Shown piece after piece: positions 36,721 to 49,589 of a DNA stretch of 64,000 nt; position 1 is the stretch's first letter, and the number at the start of each line of letters is the position of its first letter. The stretch is from Phoronis australis (lineage: Eukaryota > Phoronida > Phoronidae). The DNA is taken from positions 438,215 to 502,214 of the forward strand of contig NMRA01000136.1 in assembly GCA_002633005.1 (NCBI GenBank). Direction: 5' to 3'. The position numbers and the translations under genes were made by a program. The notes under the pieces are model-generated. The model was given only the letters and a program-made list of their open reading frames with translations. It made no database searches and was not told the DNA's origin.

Positions 36721-39700
36721 CGGAGGCTGAACATGTATACGGTTTTTCAGTTAACGTTCCACTTAAGGAATTTTTATGTTAAACGCGATTTATTTCAAAC
36801 AAAGGTAATATACCATACAAGTGTTATATGGGCAGTGCCCTTTTTGCAGTACGTTAAAATGAAGCTTTTACAAAATGGCGGCAAAATGAGCAAAATAGGT
36901 TGAAATTTGCATATTTATCTCTTAAGAGGAAAATACTGGAATAACGTCTACAATAGAAACAGAAGCTATTATTTGCCATTTTCAGCATATCATTTTTGCA
37001 CTTACAGGTTTTGGTGACTGTGTGAAAACAAAAAGGGCAGTTGATTCAGGCAAACTATTTTTCTTCATACAAAACACTTCTATTTTCCCTCGTCTCGATA
37101 TTCATGGGGAGCTAAATTAACTTTTCATGTAAACACTTACTAATACCATCGTCTCAGGCGGATGAACACAGTAATCTTGATTTTAACAACAATTCAATTT
37201 TCTTTACCATTACTCGTCAACAGCAAGTTTAGACCAAGTTAGGGCAAGAGCAAGAGAATTAGTGTGTTCTCCGTAGCCTTTCATGTTTTACTTGTCAAAT
37301 GTGCTGTCGTTACAATTCATGTGGCGTTTTGTGGCCGAGAACAGACAGCCTGTGTCAACACACAAAGTTTGAATTCTAAAATCAAATTGGTGACTAAGTC
37401 TTAAGTTACTTTGCGTTCCCAGGTGGTAGTTTATGTGCTTACATAATATACCTTCACATCATCCGTTGAGGTAAACGTCTCGACTCAGATTATTCAAAGC
37501 ACACTCTCTGTCTAGTCATTGGTTTGCTATTCTTGAGAAAAACATGGCGGAATGTTCATTGTTTTTGAATACTCTACACTGTCTCAACTGTCTCCGACTC
37601 CGACACTTTTAGAGTAGTAAATAAAGACAAAAGCAGTAGTCTTTCAATGCATGTCTCTGACAGTTGGCGATCGGTATTACCAGTGTGTGGGAAGGCTGGT
37701 CGGCTATTATAACAAAATTAGCGATAATGGAGACACACCTGTCACGTCGCTAAGGGATTTTCACGTGAACATCGTTTATCAAAAGTGTTTTTTAAATAAC
37801 AGACAGTTTTTTCCTTGTCAAATAACTCAGTTTCACGCTTCCTCGTTCAGCCATACAACACAGCTTATCACCCAAGTTAGCATTGGCTATGATGAGGGGA
37901 ACACAACGTTATCGAGTCATGCATCATCGTTTCCGGGACGTTTTCTGTCCAGAAGTCGTATGTGCGCCCACACAAACTTAGCCCCTATCATTTCTCGGAA
38001 ATGTAAATACAATGGATAATATTACTGCCTAGGAATCGTCTTAACATTATACTTGGGCAACTGGCTGCGAGGCTGCGTTTCGTAGACGCAAAAATCTCGA
38101 GAGTCAAAGCTGGTTTTCGCGAAGTTGTCGTGGCTGTCTACGGGACACTATCCTTTGTACACTCAGTGGAACAGTAATGGCCAAGAGTGGTTTCTCGTTG
38201 AGGAACAGTAACGTAGTAACGTTGGAAAAATAGCATTCTGACACTCTGAATGGTTGATGTTGCGAATGAATTTAGTATACTGCTCCGCCTATTGAGAAGC
38301 GCCTTCGTGGCTTGTAGCTTCTGCAATCGTAGCAACAGATTGCAATAATTCTTATTTTACGATTCACGTAACTAAGACAAGGGGTCAAATAAAACTACAA
38401 ATCGCTACCGGATCATGTGTTTACGGCAAACATCCAAACCGAGGCATACACACTGATGCCCACATACGGATGTCTGCGTGGCAGTCATCGTCCTTTCACA
38501 GGACTACAAAACTGGCAGAAACTTGGATATAGCTAAACAACAGCGTTTCTGCACTGTTTGATCTGACTCTGTAGAGAATAAAAAACACATTTTATTAGAG
38601 TGTCCAGTATGTGAAGATCTTAGGAGAAAGTTTGGTATTTGTGTTAATATTAATAACTTTTATGGTGATCTCTTCATTTAGTTGATGAAGTCTTGCAACG
38701 TTTGGAGCTTAGCTAATTTCATTCACCAAGTTTTTATTGTGGATAGTTTATTTAATAGTCTGTATTATATCAACCACTTTTGTTAACTAAGCGCTTGTAT
38801 TGCTGCCGGTACATGGGTCAGAGGCCTAAGTACTGAAATGAGTTGAGTTGCCAGTTGTACAGGTAGCGCTGTGTCAGAAGATATTAACAAGTGAAATAAC
38901 ATTTACTGACTCACACGCTAACCTTGTCTCGCGTCCAATCTCTTTCCGCTTCTTTAGTATGACGTCACTTTGACGTTAAGGACCCAGTCAAATGATATCA
39001 AAATGGCAAAATCAAAAACGATAATATCAGCTAGGCCTCAGTGAATCGGAAAAATCGAAGGCTTGGAAAATGATTTAAAATGTGCTATGACTGCATTTCT
39101 ATTTAAATGCTATTTGTGTGTCGCAATCGCGTCATACATGTAATTTTCTCAAATACGTCATCACTTTTCATCCGAATTAGCATTGAAGTCTGGTAAATTT
39201 ACTTGACACCCATTTCTCCGTCGGTCAATCAAGGGGGGAATTCAACGGGTGTATTTAATCCAGCTGCACGTAAAACATGCTTTTGTAACCTTAACTGGTG
39301 TAACTTGAGTCATAATCCAGATGATAAACTCTGGCTGTGATCACCAAGTCACTGGGTCAGAACAATTTGTTTCGATTTACAGTGCAAAGTACTGGGCTTC
39401 GGTTTCCATATCTCATTTAGGTTAGCTAAAATGGAACACTGCACAATTGAAATCACCGATCGCAGTATCCGAATAAATGTTTGTCTCAAAACAGGAGAAA
39501 TAAGAGACAATTCGAATTCTTGGAATACGCCTATAAACAAGATCGAACCTTAGTAGACAAAATGTGACCAAATGGTCTGGTTTTCGAATAGTTCACCAGG
39601 CTGTGATGCAACTGGAAGCTGAGTGCGAGACGAAAGCCTACCAAACAATGGCACGTTTCATTATATCACATATTTAAATAAACCCATACCTGCAAAGTCT

Positions 39701-41700
39701 AATGACAGGAGAGGCCCAGTGAGGGTTTGATCGAGCTCAAGTCTGTCTGAAATCAGAATATCTATTCATTTATTTTAACGTCTATATAATGAGCAACTAG
39801 ATAAATGTTTACCATGAAACCAAAGTGGTTACATATTTAAAGCTGCAGTTCGTCCTGTTCAAATGTCTAGAAATGAAAATCTAAGTGTCCCTTTTACTCT
39901 AATAACATACGTCTCATAATATTCCTTACCGATAAAGGATCCCATTTCCGTTAACAATTCGAACACCAAAACAACCAATGACTCCGATGAAGCATACGCT
40001 TCAGATTGAGGTTCGACAACCCTGGAATTGCGAATTAGAAAATGACTTGAGTTGATAGCGGAAGTAGAATACTATCACGGTAAGGACTGTTACTAGACCG
40101 ATTGTATGAGACTAAACGGCCTAATTCAATTCTCGTTTTAGTCCGCTAAACAGGGATATGCAACTTTAAAATTTAACAAGCTTGTAAAATGGATCGATTG
40201 CAAAAACGCGAATCCGTTTGCTATGTGCGGGATTTACTACCTCGCGCTTAGACGAAGTAGATATTCTGTAGCGCATTCCGTAACGCAAGAACTCATGAGA
40301 AACTTGCAGCGAAAATTATTTGTTTATGGAACAGAAGAAGGGGATTACTCTCACAATTCATCATTCTGGCTTCGACACCGAATCATTTCATTGTCTGTCA
40401 TTTTTGTATAGTAAGGTTTCGAACTTACTAGCAAAGCACCAGCACTCGCTTTTCAGTTACTTGAATTTGTATGATCTTGCCTACATGTGGCCCGCAAGAA
40501 ACTTGCTCCATCTCAACGCACTCCTGGTAAAATAGTCTGGATGTGTCAACTGGACTAGGGCACAAAACTTTATCTTTAAAAGTGATGTAATGTATTTTCG
40601 TCCATACTCATATTAGTTCATGGCTATCAAAGACAGTGGAGTACACTTACTTTCTATATAACTCGCACATCTCCGCCGGCTAGTCGGACTTAGCACGGAG
40701 TAGTGCTTGTTATATTGATGGACGAATTCCCCAAAACTGATGCAGAGTGGAACTCCTGCAACAGAATATTTTGAGAACACTAAGTTCAGGGGTATGGCGG
40801 TCATAACTATTACACTGGTGACACCACGCACAAACGTTCATCAAAACTGCGATGTGTATCAATGCTATGCAGATAGACAAAACTGGCTGGCACGTGCTCA
40901 CTTCGGAACAGAGATTCAGTGTGTGACAGTCTTTCTTCTTACTATCTGTATATTCGAAATGTAGGTGTTTCATCTTCCCCTATACAGTAGAACGATTTCC
41001 AACAATCTTTTGACGACTCCCTCTATTCGTAATAAAGTCAATTAAACAAAAATTTATTCACCATTGGACTTGTGTAAACTAGTTGAAAACATAACAGTTT
41101 TTACAAGCAAGTGAGTCATGTGTAGGATCTCTTTGCATCCGTTATTACTTCCGGTGTCTAAAAACATGCCAATTGATAAACTAAGAGGGCTCTAAATACG
41201 AGCAAAAGTGAGAAAAAAATCAAAAGTTTGCAATTTGAAAACTTACAAATTAGCTGCATTTAGCGAAAGCTTTGAACAACGAAATTTTGATCGCAACACG
41301 AATATTTCGGTATATGTTTTCAATGGTTAAAGTGACGCTTGTGCTTAGAGACCCCGTTGACTATCACCATCTGTCATGCAAACGGTTGACATTAGCTTGT
41401 CAGTGTGACATGCCAGCCAGTCAGATACCAAGACTGAGTTCCATAAACCAGAAGACACTAGCTTGCACTAGCGGCGAAAAATGTTCACTTATGTAACGGA
41501 AACTGTTTATTCAATCCCACTTCAACACTCCGACCTCACCGACCAATCAGTGCAGTGACCGCTATTTTGTTAGCATAGGCTAGTAACCTCCCGAGCATTC
41601 TCGCGAAATACTCATTTTTCACTCGCGTGATTTCCAGGACCTTGCTAGTTCATTTTGTTTTTCTCGCAAGAAAGTAGATATTCGAAACGCTCTCCTCCAT
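36721..41700. other. No recognisable gene; LINE relic inside
   Basis: Open frames such as 37651-38019 (+) and 40710-40973 (-) lack domains, codon structure or splice partners. The only identifiable item is the LINE 3' fragment at 38530-38850. Confidence 0.5.
38530..38850 (+). mobile_element. 3' end of a non-LTR retrotransposon (degenerate)
   Basis: One frame reads QRFCTV, a stop in place of the second cysteine, then VENKKHILLECPVCEDLRRK. This is the C-x2-C...H-x4-C zinc-knuckle-like terminus followed by E-D-L-R that ends many LINE polyproteins. A 3' tail follows with the wording GAGTTGAGTTG near 38850. At least two in-frame stops show it is inactive. Confidence 0.6.
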
Positions 41701-41740
41701 GTAGACTGTTGCATAAAACCGTGTATCACTGTTGTGATAT

Positions 41741-41897
41741 TGGCTGCACTTGAATGACTTCGCCGGTAGGCCCTACCGCCTGGTCAACCGACTAGGGCAT
41801 CTGATTGGTTCTTGATGACAATTTCCGGCTTTTAAACCAATTAAAAGTCGTAGTTGGCTGACCCGGCGGAACCGGCGAAGACATTCGAGTACAACCA
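41741..41897. mobile_element. Fold-back MITE
   Basis: The ends are complementary over about 60 bases with mismatches. The best portion is ACTTCGCCGGT near 41758 against ACCGGCGAAG near 41872, and further similarity runs to TTGG at the outer left end. The interior is about 30 bp and non-coding. No clear target duplication. Confidence 0.55.
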
Positions 41898-42746
41898 TTG
41901 TACATCTGGATGGTTACAAGAGACTGAATCACCATATTTGTTCTGTGCCAATGATGAAATATGTTATCCGCGCCACATACACGAGTTTATTAGCTAAACT
42001 CGAAAAGCCTATGGTGAACAAATTTACATAATTACCTAATGAGGGAGACAAAAATGAAACTCTCTACGCTAAAATATAAACATGCCAACTATCCAACTCT
42101 TAGCATACCATTTCTCAATAGCCTTTTCTTGATACGGCTCTTTTTTGATCTCGGCAAACCAAAAATTCGCTTGAAGATTGGCATTATGTTTTATTTCCTG
42201 AGTTAGCTGACCTTCCTTTCACGTGTAACTATCTCTCGTGATTCCATGAGAGCCCAACTCGTGAAGCATTGTTGCAAGAACGATCCCTAGATGTGGAAGA
42301 ATTGTCTTATTACGAGTAACGTAACAGTTAATAAGTAAGCCTATTCCCATTGACATGAACAGATCATTCCAGTTCACCTCGGGCGCTTAACTTAAGTAAG
42401 ATGCTTCGGAGTAGAGCCAAACTGAACACCTAGGGTGTTTTCGTAACCTCTGTTATCCCATCAGAGATGAAAGTTATCTGCGCATGTGCGAACTTCAGTC
42501 ATACGAGCAATCATTCCCCAGCTTAGTCGAAAGTCACAAATAAGGTGGCACTCAACATTTTTTTGCTGGTTTGGGGCATGCAAAACCAGGTCGAGCCAGT
42601 TCCAATAGTCTGTTCCACAGGATGTACAAACCTGAAAATATGAAGAGTATAATCGGTCAAAGGATCAAAAACCTTGCACAAAGTCCATTGAAGCGAATTC
42701 AAATGTCAGTTTAGGGGGGTGACCATTCGCAACCCTTGAACATTTT

Positions 42747-43214
42747 TTAAATATGCAAATTAAGGCCTCCATTATGCAAAATTCTGCTTATTATTTCCTT
42801 ACTATGCACTGCAGGCAGATTATTTTGATTTCCCCTCTGAATGAAAACATAGATCTGCCACTGAATATATCTAGAATTCAATTTTTGAGTTGTCTAGAAT
42901 GAGCATTATTCGAGCTTAAGTTTCGACTGAACTAACTTCCGATATTTTTTAAAGTTTTAACGAAAACGTATCGTAAAGAGTACTTTTAAAGCTGATGTAA
43001 ACCGGCGTCAATTAAACTTTTGATTTACGTTATATAAATTAGGCTCAACGTTCCCCTTTTATTGCGTGAGTATTTCAGGTATTTGGGAGAAATAACTGTT
43101 TGTTATTGCTTGGGAGCATCATGGCCACATGATCTGACCCCAAAGCCAACGTCTTGAAGCTGTTCCGAACAATAAATAAACTAAATCAAGGGTTAGTTTT
43201 TGTCAGAAGGGTTT

Positions 43215-43252
<38 letters not shown>

Positions 43253-44184
43253 CAGTTTTAAAAGCAACGATGCACAGGACATTCATTTGTGCATTCACAT
43301 CCTCACTTCACCGCTTGCTATAGTGGCCACTTTATCAGTCATTCGCACGCTACTTCCTGTTGTCAATAATCACCAATTCGGTCCTCCCGTCCAAAAGCCA
43401 ACTCAATTAGGGATAACTACAAGCTCCTCACACGCTACTGATAACAGGATGGGTTCGGCAAGCTTNTTAAATATGCAGATTAAGGCCTCCATTATGCAAA
43501 ATTCTGCTTATTATTTCCTTACTATGCACTGCAGGCAGATTATTTTGATTTCCCCTCTGAATGAAAACATAGATCTGCCACTGAATATATCTAGAATTCA
43601 ATTAAGATTGAAAATATTTTTGAGTTGTCTAGAATGAGCATTATTCGATCTTAAGTTTCGACTGAACTAACTTCCGATATTTTTTAAAGTTTTAACGAAA
43701 ACGTATCGTAAAGAGTACTTTTAAAGCTGATGTAAACCGGCGTCAATTAAACTCTTGATTTACGTTATATAAATTAGGCTCAACGTTCCCCTTTTTTTGC
43801 GTGAGTATTTCAGGTATTTGCGAGAAATAACTGTTTGTTATTGCTTGGGAGCATCATGGCCACATGATCTGACCCCAAAGCCAACGTCTTGAAGCTGTTC
43901 CGAACAATAAATAAACTAAATCAAGGGTTAGTTTTTGTCAGAAGGTTTTTTTTATATATATATATATAAAGCAGTTTTAAAAGCAACGATGCACAGGACA
44001 TTCATTTGTGCATTCACATCCTCACTTCACCGCTTGCTATAGTGGCCACTTTATCAGTTATTCGCACGCTACTTCCTGTTGTCAGTAATTACCAATTCGG
44101 TCCTCCCGTCCAAAAGCCAACTCAATTAGGGATAACTACAAGCTCCTCACACACTACTGATAACAGGATGGGTTCGGCAAGCTT
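42747..44184. repeat. Direct duplication of about 0.72 kb joined at an N
   Basis: Copy 1 (42747-43465) and copy 2 (43467-44184) are near-identical and separated by a single N at 43466. Differences: copy 2 has a 15-bp insertion after GAATTCAATT near 43604, the (AT)n run is longer in copy 1 (43218-43249), and there are scattered substitutions. This is compatible with two alleles placed in tandem by the assembler. Confidence 0.9.
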
Positions 44185-44222
44185 CAACTATGATGCCATA
44201 TCCCAGTTACAGCGTAATTCAC

Positions 44223-44281
44223 CATGGGCGGCGCAGCACTGAAGTAAATGGGGAGGGGGGGGCTATGGTGCGCCGCCCATG
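44223..44281. repeat. GC-rich hairpin, 13-bp perfect arms
   Basis: CATGGGCGGCGCA (44223-44235) is exactly complementary to 44269-44281. The 33-base loop includes a G-run. It lies immediately after the 0.72-kb duplication and may be a tiny fold-back element. Confidence 0.75.
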
Positions 44282-46542
44282 AATTGATCGCAGTTTTATG
44301 TATGCATTAAGATTTAGTTAATATGATACAAATGCATGGGTAATAGCATTTTGAGCAGTGTAATGTTCAAAGACCTGCATGTAATAATTTACTATTACAC
44401 GAGAATGAACAAATAAAAACGAAGAAATCAACACAAACAAAAATACAACTACTAGAGCTACGAGGGCGCTATGCACTTAAAATTCAAGTCAATAAATGTA
44501 CGTGACGTGGATACAATATCAACAAAAATAGTCGAATCTGAGAGCTGGAGAAATTATTGCACTAAAATCTTTAGTAATTCAAAAAAATATGGATTTACTA
44601 ACTTCACCACCCAGCGTGATTCAGTTTTGAGAAAAACTAAATGCAAAGCTTTTTCATTAAAAATTTATAATTTTAGGGCAACAAGGTAGAGAAATGAAAA
44701 GAGACGTTTTGGTTAAAATATAGAGGAAGGCGGGATCAGCATGTTAAACCATGTTATTTAACAAAATCCTGAATATGACTTGGATGAGGAGGCTAATTAA
44801 AAAAAATGTGTAAGGATGTTTGAAATAGAAAAACGCTTAGAAGGCGGAAAAGGACACTTAATGGTAATGAATACCATAAAAGCAAATGTAGTCATAATAA
44901 CCTTTGTGGATATAAACATTGGACTATTGGTCGAGCCTAATAATTAGGTAATGAGCAGAGAATGGTTGCGATGGACCGTCGTTTAGTACCGATAGAAGTA
45001 GACACGGGAATTGAAAAACACAAGATTGGACGAGCATGAACTACTGATCTGACCTACACCGAAGTAGTAACGAAACATTTACTAAAATAGATACACGGCC
45101 AGGGCAATGTTTCATGGTCATAAACGAAGTTATGAGCTGCTGACAAATTTAGGGAAATGGAAATTGGAGACAATTTTTGTATAATTAGTGTTTGTATATC
45201 TCAAGGAACGCTGATGCTTGAGGCGACATTCCTCTTCTATCCTTTGCATGTTATTGTAATTCCAGTTAAGGAAATTGTCGCCGACACTAACATCCTTCCT
45301 TTTTGAAATTAAAACTGTTGAATACTTCTACATAAATCATTACACCATATACGCACTTGCCACCGTTTCGTACTCGAACAAAAGGCATCAACTGGAGGTG
45401 GCGTCTAGACCAGCAGATACCCGTTCGCGATGACTTGGTTGGCGGGCTTGAAAGCCCTTAGTGATACACTACTGGGGCTTATTAGGATGGGTGAGTAAAT
45501 TGTACTGCTTGTGCAACGGGTAAATGTTTTGGGTCGTATATGCTTGTTCAGGAATTTCCTTTTTAGTTTCTGTTTCTGGTTCGGTAGTTTTGCAGACTTG
45601 ATTAACCTTGAACGGTAACCTAGTCACATGAATTCAATCAATTGCCACAATGTGCTATGAGCCCGTTTCATGATTTTTTTGCCTTCACTTAGGCTAACTT
45701 AAGGCCAAAATGTCTTAACCCAATTCTTAAGACGAAAATTAATTAATGTAAGTGTATTAAACGGCTCCAAACGTTCAATTAATTATAATATATAAAATGT
45801 ATAATTTTGGATGAATGCTTGACTAAATTATCCACAGCAAGTGTGAGGGATCCATACTCTAAAACCTGTGACCTTATAAGGTAGAAATCTTTTGAATCAT
45901 TGAAATTATTTCCCTAAAGGCTTAACTAGTCAAGTATATAACCTCTCTGGTTCATTTCCTTTATATGTTACTATTACACGCTGCTATTTTTCACGCGTGC
46001 ACCCAGCTTAAAAATGGAGGGGCTCGAATTTTTGAGAATGTGGAGCTTTTACAAAAAAACGGGATACGTTCAGAGGTATGAATTGTACATTCGCCGAATT
46101 TTGTTATTTCCTGCCTTTTTAGTGGACTTTCTTCTCGTTTTCTACTTTTTCGGACTTTTTGTTTCTCTGAGGCGGACCTTTTTGCCCACTTCGCCAATAG
46201 GGGGGCTCGTTCGAGCCCCTCTTCTCCTCCCCATGGGTGCGGGCATGTTTTTCGCATTTTGTTAACACTACCTGTTTTTAGAATTTAATATGTTTTTAAA
46301 CCAGTCAGGTACGTGAAATGATAATTACTTAACAATTAAATTATTTACCTTTTGCTTCTGGTATAATCACCAATAACTGACAAAGGGCTTTCTAATGATT
46401 GTCGCTCTTATGCAATTCGATTGAAAAACGGATGAGTTGTGAAAAGTTTTAATGGAACAAATAACGTAGAAAATATATCTGAAACTAAATAAGGCGATCC
46501 AGATCCTCCCAAGGATACTATTGTTTCACGAAATGTATAATA
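44282..46542. other. No recognisable gene
   Basis: AT-rich; the open frames at 44471-44689 (+) and 45991-46265 (both strands) have no recognisable features. A short palindrome GGGGCTCG/CGAGCCCC lies near 46201-46218. Confidence 0.5.
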
Positions 46543-47558
46543 TAAATAGGTAAATAAAACAACAAGAATGGGTCAACTGAAACTTTCGGATGTAATAACG
46601 TTCTTTGTCAACAGAAACTGAAATAAAGTAAAATCAAACACTATATGACAATTGACATTTAAGATATGGTGTAATGAATATGATACATTTTTGCGTAAAA
46701 AATTCAATGATATAATTTAAGAAGTTTTTATGTTCAATCCATGAGTTTCTAGTGTATTGAGTTTGTCTATCCAATATTGTTCTCTTTTGAATCTGTGAGG
46801 GGTACTGGGGTGTTGGAGTTTTTCTATTATTTGTACAGAAAGATCTCGAATAGTAAGTTTTTTGAATTGAAATGATTACCTATAGTATCAGAAATGTTTT
46901 TATATATTATGTTGAATCTATGATTACGAAACCGAGTTTGTAGATTATGTTGAGTTTGTCCTACCTACTGAATAGAACATTTTTACAAGTTATAAGGTAA
47001 ATAATATTGTTGGTGGTGCAATCAGAATAATGTTTTATTTCAAAGTTTTCATTGGTTTGGAAAGACTGGAAAAAAGTGCTATCGTTGATAACAATATTAT
47101 TTACCTTATAACTTGTAAAAAATGTTCTATCCAATACGTTGGACAAACTCAACATAATCTACAAACTCGGTTTCATAATCACAGATTTAACATAATACAT
47201 AAAAACATTTCTGATACCATAGGTGATCATTTCAATTCCAAAAACCACATTATTCAAGATCTTTCTGTACAAATAATAAAAAACTCCAACACCCCAGTAC
47301 CCCTCACAGATTCAAAAAAGAACAATATTGGATAGACAAGCTCAATACACTAGAACCTCATGGATTGAACATAAAAACTTCTTAAATTATATCATTGAAA
47401 TTTTTACGCAAAAATGTATCATATTCATTACACCATATCGTAAATGTCAATTGTCATATAGTGTTTGATTTTACTTTATTTTTGTTTCTGTTGACAAAGG
47501 ACGTTATTACATCCGAAAATTTCAGTTGATCCATTCTTGTTGTTTTATTTACCTATTT
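46543..47558. mobile_element. Head-to-head pair of Penelope-like element 3' ends (GIY-YIG)
   Basis: Two truncated copies of one element meet near 47089: a minus-strand copy (about 47089-46543) and a plus-strand copy (47090-47558). The arms match nearly perfectly over about 470 bp, ending in CCATTCTTGTTGTTTTATTT on the plus strand. The plus copy encodes NNIIYLITCKKCSIQYVGQT and then RFHNHRFNI, the GIY-YIG endonuclease pattern (I-Y-L-I ... Y-V-G) that ends Penelope-like polyproteins. The minus copy has an extra 5' stretch (FEIKHYSDCTT) but loses one A in an A-run and is frameshifted. The RT domain is missing from both, so the pair is inactive. Confidence 0.82.
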
Positions 47559-47627
47559 ACAACGGAACAAAAGAATGCAAATAACTATCACGCATGCGAG
47601 GCGAGATCGGAGTTGGCATTCCAGGCG

Positions 47628-47759
47628 TGCGTTCAGTAACGCTAGGACCTAGCTGAAATCTAGCTAAAGTCACGTGTTCTCACTTAAAATACACAGCAAT
47701 ATCTCACGTAATCTCGCGAAGTCTTGCTTTTTAGCGAGGTCCTAGCGTTACTGAACGGG
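47628..47759. mobile_element. Short MITE with 20-bp perfect terminal inverted repeats
   Basis: GTTCAGTAACGCTAGGACCT (starting about 47631) and its exact complement (ending about 47757) bound roughly 130 bp of non-coding sequence. The match extends imperfectly a few bases on both sides. I see no convincing target-site duplication, so the superfamily is not assigned. Confidence 0.8.
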
Positions 47760-49589
47760 AGGCAGGGCTAGAGATCTATGGTCGTACTCGTGCTTTCAGT
47801 TATGATTCAGCGCTTTGCACCCAGTAAAATAAAATCAAATTGCCAAAATTAAAAGCAATAATAGAACTCATGTTGCATTTTCAGGATGGTTTTGCTCCGC
47901 ACTTACCGTGTTCTTGTTCCACGTGACGTCATTAAACATTGAAGCTACTGACGTTTTGGGCTCCACTTTGTTGGTCCTCAGAATTTTGTGAGTGCAAATT
48001 AAAGGAAGTACTTTTATGTTTACTTTAGAGAGGGAGTCAGAATTATAGTAGATTGAAACCCATATGCTAGATATTTGAAAATACGTCGATAAACGCGTAA
48101 ATTCGGATGTTTAGTGATGATGTATGTGCCAATAACAACATGACGCGATTTAGACTCACGAATAGGAATAGAAATGCACAGTCACTGCAAAGATGAACAA
48201 TTTTGCGGGTCTTGAGATTCAGGTAATCACGGGGAATATTTAGCTTTAACGCGTTTGGATTATTCGAAAAATGTGGCACACATTGCATGCTACCATAGAG
48301 TTGAGAAAGATAACAAATGACCAGGTCCATGACCGGGTAATAATTTTCGAAATACTTAGTAATTTACAGCGCTGAGTAAATCTGACTTGATTATTGTTAT
48401 TGGTTCTAACCATGACATTGAAATTTCAATTGAATGCCCAGAACGTCAAAACAGTAACGTACTAAACAACCGAATAGCAGTCAGTGAAAACATATCTTAC
48501 AAAATAGGTCACACTAATCTTGATTGTTTATGTCTGAAGAAACTTTTCATCTGATTTTCTTAGATTTAGTTTTAATGAGGAGCATATTCAGGTCGTGTAT
48601 GTCTAACCCTTCAAAAACAGAACATTAGCATTTTGTATGAATAATGAGGAGTGTAGTTTTCTCGCGGCACTATTCGTTTGCTAGAGGGGGTAGTCGCTGA
48701 CCTGCTTCTCTCAGCGCCGTGAGTGCATTCGTTCATAAAAACAGTGAACTCTGGTGAAGATGTTCGGATTCGACAAATGGTGACATGTAGCGCAAGTAAA
48801 GCAAGGTTTCGCGCACCCCCACATAAATACACGTGTGCGCATACTCACACAGTTCACACAAGTCACTTTTCATTTGTTTTCAATCGCATTTAAAAGACCG
48901 GTCAGGGTATGTTATTGAGAGAAGCAAACGTGAGACCATGAGTCACTTATTGCATTTGTACGACTATGTCAGTCACCAGGTGGCGAGACCGGCTCGACAC
49001 CTCGTCAAATCACCGAGAAAAATCAAACAATATTATGTCGTGGAAATCGATGACATTTGGCACGTCAGCTAAAATAGTTCTACAAAGAACCGTTTTATAT
49101 CGAGACTGAAAAATACGAGTATAAGGGAAAGAGCAGAAATGATACCACGTTATCAAATGTACCAATGATTAATACGTGTGATTACAAGATAATTTCGAGC
49201 CTTTTTCGACCGGAAATATTTGCATGTGGTCTTTGGAGATAACTCTAACCAGGTATCAGTGAAATAATACACGCTAGTGTTGGCTGACGAAGAAAGTGAT
49301 AGATACCTGACTGAGCCGAAGTTAACCCGTGGGATGGCCAGACTAATTTCGAAGACACGATGTACTTTTGAAATTGCAGTGAAATTATCAATGAAAAATG
49401 AAGCTGATAACGTTTGTCGTAAATTTTTGCTTTTCGAAAATGGGACAGAACAGCCTCTGTTTTACGCTGTCTTCTTCCATCGATCATTGCGGCTCAGAAG
49501 AATCAAACACGAATTAATTTAAATAATCACTAGTATATTCAGGCTAGGGTGATTTCGTTCCACTGAAATCCATTTAATGCTGTTTGCAG
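47760..49589. other. Upstream region of the polytopic membrane-protein gene
   Basis: The first resolved exon of the downstream gene starts inside a codon (phase 2), so one or more 5' exons must lie here or further left. Frames at 48940-49072 and 49277-49522 (+) look partly coding, but none ends in a donor of the right phase, so I do not assign them. Confidence 0.4.
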
